From: CALMEC01 sp031376485
Lineage (GTDB): Bacteria; Actinomycetota; Thermoleophilia; Miltoncostaeales; Miltoncostaeaceae
Assembly: GCA_031376485.1 (NCBI GenBank)
Contig: JANMDV010000215.1
Coordinates: 1 to 10,766, forward strand
Direction of reading: 5' to 3'
DNA: 10,766 nt
Positions 6,640 through 10,766 of this stretch are shown one piece after another (the first letter of the stretch is position 1; the number at the start of each line of letters is the position of its first letter). The notes beneath the pieces were generated by a model. The model had not been told where the DNA came from and made no database searches. It worked only from the letters and a program-made list of their open reading frames with translations. The position numbers were made by a program, and so were the translations under genes.

Positions 6640-8358
6640 CTAGTAGGGCGAGACCTTCGAGCCGGCGGCGCCTTCGGGGGTCGCGGCCGCGTCGCCGTCT
6701 GCCGTCGCCCGGCGGCGCACACGGCGCTTGGGCGCGGCGGCATCCTCGTCTGTTGAGGGCACGTCGGCCGCAGGCTCCATGTCGGCCACCGGCGCCGACT
6801 CGGCCGCCTTCGTGCGTGGCCTCCGCTTGGGCTTGGGGGCCTCGTCCTCGGTCTGCGTCTCGGCGACGGGATCTGCCGCGGCCTCGTCGTCGGCCTTCTT
6901 CGTCCGTGCACGGCGCTTGGGCTTGGGGGCCTCGTCCTCGTCGGCCGGCGCCTCGGCGACGGGCTCCGCGACCGGCGCTACGGACGTCTCGTCCCCGGCC
7001 TTCTTCGTCCGCGTGCGGCGTTTCGGCTGGGGGGTCTCGTCCTGGTCGGTCGGTGTGTCGACGACCGGGGTCTCCGGTGTCGTGGCTGCGCCCAGCACCG
7101 TGCCGCGTCGCACGCGGCCGCGGCCCGAGGTGGTCGTTGTGTCGTCGTCGGCTCCCACGACGGGCTCGTCAGCCGCGGACGGCTCGCCGCCGGCCTCCTC
7201 GTCTGCGTCGAGATCCTCGGTGGTCGGCTCGGCAACCGTCGAAAGCGAGCGGCGCCGGCGGCGTGAACCGCGTGTCGGCGGCTCCTCGACCGTGTCGGAA
7301 GCCTCGACGAGTTCAGGGAGGTCCCCGTCCACGTCGTCGCCTGCGAGCACGACGTCCTCGTAGGTGATCGGCTGATCGAGCGGCGGCAATGGCGCCGAGG
7401 CGGGCGGACGTGCGCGCACCTCGAACTCGAACACCTCCGCCTCGTCGTCGGCACCTTTCGCGGTGACCGCGTCTGCCTCGGCGGTGCGACCGGGCGTGCC
7501 GGTGGAGTCCGACGGCTCACCCCGGCGGCGGCGGCGGCGGCGGCTCCTGTCAGCGATCTCGATCGGGGGGCGCTCCCCGGTACCCGCAGAGGAGTAGTCC
7601 GAGGTCGGAGCGGCGTCTGTCAGCTCGACGGCGAACGTGCCGCTGCGCGGGTCGCGCTCCAAACGGACGACGCCCTTGGTCTGGGCGTCCTCGAGAAACT
7701 TCGAAAACGTCGAGAAGCCGATCTCGCCCTCGTCGAACGCCGGGTCCCGGCGCCGCATGGAGTCCTTGACGGCACTGGCCTGGGGATGCTCATCGCCTTC
7801 GCGCCCGCGTGCCATCAGCGTCTCGCGAAGCAGCGAGAGTGCGTCCGGGCGCACTCCGCCGCCGGTTGCGTGATGGGGAAGGGCCTTACTGGCGAGGCTG
7901 TCGTAGAAGAAGAACTCGTCGCAGTTGGCGATCAGCAGCGGGCTTGCCGACGACGCATCGCGGCCAACGCCGATGACGCGCTTGTTGAGCTCGCGCAACT
8001 TGCCCACCAGCGGCGTGAAGTCGCTGTCGCCCGAGACGATCACGAAGTTGTCGACGTGCTGGCGGCTGTAGGCGATCTCCATCGCGTCGACGGCCATCTT
8101 GATGTCGGCACGATTCTTGGCCCCTTCGCGGGCGGACGGCATCTCGATCAGCTCGAGGCCCGCGTTCATCAGTTCCTGACGGGCGTCGCGGTAACGGCTC
8201 CAGTCGGCGTACGCGCGCTTGACGACGACGCGGCCCTTCTCGGCCAGTCGGTTCATCACGAGGTGGATGTCGAACTCCCCTCGGTTGCGCGCACCTGGAC
8301 GCGCCATGTTCTCGATGTCGACCAACACAGCGAGTGCGTGCTCGGACGCATTGTGCAC
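6640..8358 (-). CDS. NYN-domain protein with LOTUS/OST-HTH domain and charged repeat tail
   Basis: A 572-residue protein. Residues 8-155 form a NYN (PIN-like, LabA/DUF88-type) domain with the acidic metal-site set: VDIEN (D14, N17), ADIKMAVDAME (D85, D91) and SGDSDF (D111, D113). This fold includes RNases, and the acidic residues are intact. Residues about 170-248 form a LOTUS/OST-HTH domain, a winged-helix RNA-binding module. Residues 249-572 are low-complexity Ala/Glu/Asp/Pro sequence broken by Arg/Lys blocks (SRRRRRRRG at 272-280, GSRRRRRS) and end in four imperfect PKRRxR repeats. The combination suggests an RNA-processing or RNA-binding protein with a disordered, nucleic-acid-binding tail; the actual substrate is unknown. 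The GTG at 8358 has GGAGGG six bases upstream. The gene is transcribed alone, convergent with mec. Confidence 0.88.
   Translation of the reverse strand: MHNASEHALAVLVDIENMARPGARNRGEFDIHLVMNRLAEKGRVVVKRAYADWSRYRDARQELMNAGLELIEMPSAREGAKNRADIKMAVDAMEIAYSRQHVDNFVIVSGDSDFTPLVGKLRELNKRVIGVGRDASSASPLLIANCDEFFFYDSLASKALPHHATGGGVRPDALSLLRETLMARGREGDEHPQASAVKDSMRRRDPAFDEGEIGFSTFSKFLEDAQTKGVVRLERDPRSGTFAVELTDAAPTSDYSSAGTGERPPIEIADRSRRRRRRRGEPSDSTGTPGRTAEADAVTAKGADDEAEVFEFEVRARPPASAPLPPLDQPITYEDVVLAGDDVDGDLPELVEASDTVEEPPTRGSRRRRRSLSTVAEPTTEDLDADEEAGGEPSAADEPVVGADDDTTTTSGRGRVRRGTVLGAATTPETPVVDTPTDQDETPQPKRRTRTKKAGDETSVAPVAEPVAEAPADEDEAPKPKRRARTKKADDEAAADPVAETQTEDEAPKPKRRPRTKAAESAPVADMEPAADVPSTDEDAAAPKRRVRRRATADGDAAATPEGAAGSKVSPY
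6725..7045 (-). repeat. In-frame tandem repeats in the NYN protein tail
   Basis: Four imperfect units encode (Q)PKRRTRTKKA, KPKRRARTKKA, KPKRRPRTKAA and APKRRVRRRA near residues 444, 478, 509 and 542. On the plus strand the matching CGCTTGGG/CGTTTCGG cores begin at 6725, 6824, 6914 and 7019, that is 99, 90 and 105 bases apart, all multiples of three. The units alternate basic blocks with acidic DEDEAP-type spacers. They are coding repeats that probably arose by in-frame duplication and drift. Confidence 0.85.
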
Positions 8359-8379
8359 GGGAAACCCTCCGATACTCAG

Positions 8380-8397
8380 GTCGCCCCTCGAGGCGAC
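8380..8397 (-). other. Small hairpin in the leader of the NYN gene
   Basis: GTCGCC (8380-8385) and GGCGAC (8392-8397) are perfect complements around a 6-base loop, about 22 bases before the GTG start and just upstream of the Shine-Dalgarno. It may modulate translation or mRNA stability; a chance hairpin in GC-rich DNA is possible. Confidence 0.35.
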
Positions 8398-8436
8398 GGA
8401 TCATGCGGCAAGTGCCGACGCCTCCGCCCGTGGGCA

Positions 8437-8455
8437 GATGCGAAACGGCATCGTA
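8437..8455 (-). promoter_or_regulatory. Candidate promoter and operator of the NYN gene
   Basis: TACGAT on the minus strand (8455-8450) fits a -10 element and would start transcription near 8443. GATGC (8437-8441) and GCATC (8448-8452) form a perfect inverted repeat with a 6-base spacer that overlaps the -10 box and the predicted start site, where a repressor could act. No convincing -35 hexamer is seen. Confidence 0.35.
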
Positions 8456-8506
8456 GCAGGGCCGGCCGCGGGCACTTTAGAAACCTCATAAAAACGCCGA
8501 TAACCT

Positions 8507-8520
8507 TACTATGAAAACCA
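8507..8520 (+). promoter_or_regulatory. -10 element positioned for a leaderless transcript
   Basis: TACTAT at 8507-8512 is followed by seven bases and then the A of ATG 8520, so the predicted transcript starts on the start codon. The surroundings (8478-8519) are the most A+T-rich stretch of the window, fitting a promoter. No clear -35 is present. Confidence 0.45.
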
Positions 8521-8627
8521 TGGATGGCGATCAACACGACACACACACGGGACATCGACTCCGCTACGCGGTGGCGGTGATCCTCGGCATCACGGGGATG
8601 GTGCTCCTTTCGCTCGCGGGCGGCTGA
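8520..8627 (+). CDS. Single-helix membrane microprotein (35 aa), His-rich N-terminus
   Basis: An ORF of 35 codons: a hydrophilic N-terminus with three evenly spaced histidines (H6, H9, H12, in GDQHDTHTGHR), two arginines, then one hydrophobic helix (about residues 16-33, YAVAVILGITGMVLLSLA) ending in Gly-Gly at the stop. Positive charge before the helix predicts an N-in orientation. ATG 8520 has no Shine-Dalgarno but sits exactly where a transcript from the TACTAT box should start. An in-frame ATG at 8511 would add three residues and lies inside that box. I do not recognise the family. Codon third positions are G/C-rich in the helix. No minus-strand or other frame here looks better. It is too short for certainty. 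Confidence 0.5.
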   Translation: MDGDQHDTHTGHRLRYAVAVILGITGMVLLSLAGG

Positions 8628-8642
8628 AACCCGCGCGTCGCG

Positions 8643-8681
8643 ACCTCGTCCGGTGGTGGTCCTGCCGTGACGGGGCGAGGT
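8643..8681 (+). terminator. Possible hairpin after the microprotein gene
   Basis: Bases 8643-8651 (ACCTCGTCC) can pair with 8673-8681 (GGGCGAGGT) over nine pairs including one G-T wobble, around a 21-base loop. It lies 16 bases after the microprotein stop and upstream of the citrate synthase promoter region. The long loop and missing T-run make it a weak terminator candidate. Confidence 0.3.
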
Positions 8682-8701
8682 GGTGCGGCGCTGCGTTCGT
8701 C

Positions 8702-8758
8702 GTTCGCGACGTCACCTCGGTGATGACCGGTCACGCGAACACCTCGCGCGGGTAGACT
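8702..8758 (+). promoter_or_regulatory. Citrate synthase promoter region with palindromic operator candidates
   Basis: TAGACT at 8753-8758 in CGGGTAGACTG is a plausible -10 box, nearly identical in context to the CGGGTAAACTG before the SHOCT gene. TGACCGGTCA at 8724-8733 is a perfect 10-base palindrome where the -35 region should lie. It is flanked by GTTCGCG (8702-8708) and CGCGAAC (8734-8740), a perfect 7-base inverted repeat. The position suggests a regulator site, but no known consensus is recognised. Confidence 0.4.
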
Positions 8759-8762
8759 GCGT

Positions 8763-8794
8763 GGAGCCCGACCCGGAGGAAATGGGGCTCCGGG
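8763..8794 (+). promoter_or_regulatory. Two mutually exclusive hairpins in the citrate synthase leader
   Basis: GGAGCCC (8763-8769) pairs with GGGCTCC (8785-8791), and CCCGGAG (8772-8778) pairs with CTCCGGG (8788-8794). Both stems are perfect 7-mers and share bases 8788-8791, so only one can form. The first may be lost if transcription starts near 8765. The leader ends with AAAAGGA at 8805-8811, six bases before ATG 8818. Confidence 0.35.
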
Positions 8795-8817
8795 CGTCAC
8801 ACGGAAAAGGACGATGT

Positions 8818-10158
8818 ATGGCGACGACGAAGGCGACGAAACCAGCGCCGGCAAAGAAGGCCGCGGCGGCACCACCCGAGACGCTCACGATCACGGACAA
8901 TCGCACCGGCAAGGTCTATGAGCTGCCGATCGCCGACGGGACGATCAAGGCGACCGACCTTCGCAACATTAAGGTCAACGACGACGATTTCGGGATGATG
9001 ACCTATGACCCGGCGTTCATGAACACCGCGTCGTGTCGCAGTGCCGTCACCTACATCGACGGCGATGTCGGCATCCTGCGCTACCGCGGGTACCCGATCG
9101 AACAACTCGCGCAGAAGTCGAGCTTCGTCGAGGTTTCGTACCTGCTCAACTACGGCGAGCTGCCGACCAAGACGCAACTCGATGCGTGGAACCAACGGCT
9201 CGCAAAGCACGTCTACGTCGATGAAAGCATCCGCCACGTCATCAACGGCTTCCGCCACGATGCGCATCCCATGGCCGTCCTGCAGGCGGCCATCGGCGGG
9301 CTCTCGACGATCTATCCCGATGCCAAGGAACTCGGCGACCCCGACGACCGTATGAGGCAGATCGTGCGCCTCATCGCGAAGACCCCCACGATCGGCGCGT
9401 GGGCATTCAGGCGCAACCTGGGGCGGCGCCTGCTCGACCCGGATCCCGGACGCAGCTACGCGTCGAACCTGCTGCACATGTTCTTCGACGAGAGGGGCAC
9501 CGAGTACAGCTTCGATCCTCGCATCGAGAAGGCCCTCGACATCCTGCTCATCCTTCACGCCGATCATGAGCAGAACTGCTCGACCAGCGCGGTACGCAGC
9601 GTCGGCTCTTCGGAGACCGACGTCTACCAGGCCGCGTCCGCCGGGATCGCGGCCCTCTACGGTCCGCTTCACGGTGGCGCCAACGAGTCGGTGCTCAAGA
9701 TGCTGCGACGCATCGGGAGCAAGGACAACGTGCCGGACTTCGTCAAGGGCGTCAAGGAGCGGCGCGAGCTGCTGATGGGCTTCGGGCACCGCGTCTACAA
9801 GAACTACGACCCGCGGGCGACGATCGTCCACAAGACCGCGCATGACGTGTTCGCGGTCACCGGCGTCAACCCGTTGCTTGAGATCGCGGTCGAGCTCGAG
9901 AAGATCGCGCTCGAGGACGAGTTCTTCGTCTCGCGCAAGCTCTATCCCAACGTCGACTTCTATTCGGGGCTCATCTACGAGGCGCTCCAACTGCCGGCCG
10001 AGATGTTCACCGTCATGTTTGCCATCGGTCGCATGCCCGGTTGGCTCGCCCAGTGGAACGAGATGGTCGCCGACACAGACCAGAAGATCTCGCGCCCGCG
10101 GCAGATCTACACCGGGTACGACGAGCGTGCCTACGTGCCGATGAGCCGACGCAAGTAA
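8818..10158 (+). CDS. gltA: Citrate synthase
   Basis: A 446-residue citrate synthase condensing oxaloacetate and acetyl-CoA at the entry of the TCA cycle. It matches E. coli-type GltA over its length, with catalytic H285 (GPLHGGANE), H324 (GFGHRVYKNYDPR) and D380 (NVDFYSG), and the signatures LHADHEQNCST and RPRQIYTGY. The cysteine region that helps bind NADH in E. coli (TPCEPYEV) is FDERGTEYSF here, so NADH inhibition cannot be assumed. The first 22 or so residues are a Lys/Ala/Pro-rich tail (ATTKATKPAPAKKAAAAPPE) not needed for the fold. Start ATG 8818 has AAAAGGA six bases upstream; the in-frame ATG at 8782 has GGAGGA only one base away and is rejected. The gene stands alone between its own promoter region and a strong downstream hairpin. 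Confidence 0.97.
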   Translation: MATTKATKPAPAKKAAAAPPETLTITDNRTGKVYELPIADGTIKATDLRNIKVNDDDFGMMTYDPAFMNTASCRSAVTYIDGDVGILRYRGYPIEQLAQKSSFVEVSYLLNYGELPTKTQLDAWNQRLAKHVYVDESIRHVINGFRHDAHPMAVLQAAIGGLSTIYPDAKELGDPDDRMRQIVRLIAKTPTIGAWAFRRNLGRRLLDPDPGRSYASNLLHMFFDERGTEYSFDPRIEKALDILLILHADHEQNCSTSAVRSVGSSETDVYQAASAGIAALYGPLHGGANESVLKMLRRIGSKDNVPDFVKGVKERRELLMGFGHRVYKNYDPRATIVHKTAHDVFAVTGVNPLLEIAVELEKIALEDEFFVSRKLYPNVDFYSGLIYEALQLPAEMFTVMFAIGRMPGWLAQWNEMVADTDQKISRPRQIYTGYDERAYVPMSRRK

Positions 10159-10171
10159 CAGGCGTCTGCGT

Positions 10172-10201
10172 GCGCCGGCGACCTGCGATGGTCGTCGGCG
10201 C
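10172..10201 (+). terminator. Strong GC hairpin after citrate synthase
   Basis: GCGCCGGCGACC (10172-10183) pairs with GGTCGTCGGCGC (10190-10201): twelve pairs, one a G-T wobble, around a 6-base loop. It starts 13 bases after the gltA stop. No T-run follows, as expected for many terminators in GC-rich actinobacteria. Confidence 0.65.
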
Positions 10202-10263
10202 TGCGCATCGGTGGCGCGCGGGTTCGCGCACGAACGGGCATCGGGTGTGGCCGCGGCGATGAC

Positions 10264-10280
10264 CGGGTAAACTGTACGTA
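10264..10280 (+). promoter_or_regulatory. -10 element of a leaderless transcript
   Basis: TAAACT at 10268-10273, within CGGGTAAACTG, lies six bases before the A of ATG 10280, so transcription is predicted to begin on the start codon. The absence of any Shine-Dalgarno before this ATG supports leaderless translation. The -35 region is not recognisable. Confidence 0.6.
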
Positions 10281-10543
10281 TGGCTGAGACGAATGATGAC
10301 CCTCGCAAAGCGCTCAGAGACATCGGACAGGAGGTCGTGAAGCTGCTCGAGCGGGCCAGTGGCATGGCGCGCGAGCATGCGGGCGATGTGACGCGCTGGG
10401 CCGGGCAGGCGGTCGGCCACGACTCCGGCGGCGGCGCCGCGCTTGACCAGATCGAGCGGCTCGGTGTGCTTCGCGACAAGGGCTTTGTGACCGACGAAGA
10501 GTTTCAGGCAAAAAAGGCCGAGTTGCTCAAGAAGATCGCGTGA
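10280..10543 (+). CDS. SHOCT-domain protein
   Basis: An 87-residue soluble protein. Residues 54-87 (starting ALDQIERLGVLRDKGFVTDEE) are a typical SHOCT domain, a short C-terminal helical module found on many bacterial proteins and thought to mediate oligomerisation or target binding. The N-terminal half (1-45) is an amphipathic helix-rich segment (KALRDIGQEVVKLLERASG) without recognisable family, joined by a Gly/Ser linker at about 46-53. No signal peptide or membrane helix is seen. Start ATG 10280 follows the -10 box directly and has no ribosome-binding site. Its TGA overlaps the GTG of the next gene (GTGA), so the pair is co-translated and may work together. The SHOCT call is solid; the biological role is unknown. 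Confidence 0.85.
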   Translation: MAETNDDPRKALRDIGQEVVKLLERASGMAREHAGDVTRWAGQAVGHDSGGGAALDQIERLGVLRDKGFVTDEEFQAKKAELLKKIA

Positions 10544-10766
10544 CCGAAGCGGATGCCTGGGAGGCGTTTGTCACCGAGGTCGAGCCGCACGTGTCGCCCG
10601 AGTGGGCGCGCCACGCCCGCTCACACGGCGCGCAGGCGTGGATCCGCCTGATTGCAATGGTCGACGTCCACCACCAGATGACCTCGCCGCAGATCGTCGA
10701 GAAGATCTCGATGACCTTGGCCGATCTGGCGGGGGACCGGCAGGCCGAGGTCGCCGGCTGGACCGC
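10540..10766 (+). CDS. Partial gene of unknown function, cut by the window end
   Basis: An open frame from GTG 10540 to the window edge gives 75 residues (MTEADAWEAFVTEVEPHVSP...), with no stop. Its GTGA overlap with the SHOCT stop, the consistent G/C-ending codons and the lack of any better frame support it as coding. It is acidic at the N-terminus, then has SPEWARHARSHGAQAWIRL and DVHHQMTSPQIVEKISMTLADL, probably all helical, with no cysteine or membrane helix in the visible part. I do not recognise the family. Translation probably relies on coupling, since only a weak AAGAAGA lies upstream. Downstream sequence is needed to define its length. Confidence 0.65.
   Translation, partial: MTEADAWEAFVTEVEPHVSPEWARHARSHGAQAWIRLIAMVDVHHQMTSPQIVEKISMTLADLAGDRQAEVAGWT

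Noticed and set aside
6725..7045. Regularly spaced repeats considered as a CRISPR array
   Set aside because: Spacings of 90-105 bases are multiples of three, the repeats are imperfect, and they encode a repeating PKRRxR protein motif.
6728..7367. Ser/Val-rich and Arg-rich plus-strand frames opposite the NYN tail
   Set aside because: Antisense of low-complexity Ala/Glu/Arg codons; the minus frame has a secure start, domains and continuous frame.
8782..8817. Alternative in-frame ATG for citrate synthase
   Set aside because: GGAGGA is only one base upstream, too close for initiation, while ATG 8818 has a well-spaced AAAAGGA.
8564..8875. 103-residue minus-strand open frame between the microprotein and gltA
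   Set aside because: Pro/Arg-rich, no ribosome-binding site, crosses the gltA promoter and start; no coding signature.
8797..10479. 560-residue minus-strand open frame opposite gltA and the SHOCT gene
   Set aside because: Longest frame here but lacks any domain and spans gltA, its terminator hairpin and the next promoter; stop-poor antisense of GC-rich codons.

Overview
The window is GC-rich, gene-dense bacterial DNA with strongly G/C-ending codons, GTG/TTG starts, ATGA/GTGA/TGATG gene overlaps and promoters that appear to give leaderless mRNAs. With close resemblance of the CysO, CysM and Mec proteins to the mycobacterial set, this points to an actinobacterium (Actinomycetota), perhaps a deep-branching class. 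I cannot name the genus from the sequence. No mobile element, CRISPR array, tRNA or rRNA is visible; this reads as chromosomal backbone.

Layout. Positions 4-2573 (minus strand): an Fsr-type MFS transporter followed, with a one-base TGATG overlap, by the clamp-loader-like ATPase RarA. Positions 2554-2775 (plus): a small acidic ORF wedged between two minus-strand genes and overlapping both. Positions 2722-3629 (minus): a small zinc-ribbon protein and a four-helix membrane protein, again joined by TGATG. Positions 3630-3737: divergent promoter region with a TATAAT box. Positions 3738-6587 (plus): a tight four-gene operon, rhodanese-ThiF/MoeB fusion, CysO-like sulfur carrier, CysM and the JAMM peptidase Mec. 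Positions 6591-6627: hairpin between convergent genes. Positions 6640-8358 (minus): a NYN + LOTUS/OST-HTH RNA-associated protein with a 320-residue charged repeat tail. Positions 8520-8627 (plus): a probable leaderless single-helix microprotein. Positions 8818-10158 (plus): citrate synthase, preceded by a palindrome and hairpins and followed by a strong hairpin. Positions 10280-10766 (plus): a leaderless SHOCT-domain protein and a GTGA-coupled gene running off the end.

How the genes work together. The central operon encodes a self-contained sulfur-carrier route to cysteine. The rhodanese-ThiF protein should adenylate and sulfurate the C-terminal Gly-Gly of the CysO-like carrier; CysM should react the carrier thiocarboxylate with O-phosphoserine; Mec should release cysteine from the CysO-Cys adduct. 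Two details depart from the Mycobacterium model: the rhodanese domain precedes the ThiF domain, and the carrier carries six extra residues after its Gly-Gly, so it would have to be trimmed before use. Mec is the obvious candidate for that. The other genes (RarA, MFS, citrate synthase, NYN-LOTUS, SHOCT) are housekeeping or poorly characterised and show no clear functional tie to the sulfur operon.

There is no gene-free stretch longer than 300 bases. The largest gaps are 8628-8817 and 8359-8519, and both hold regulatory-looking structure listed below.
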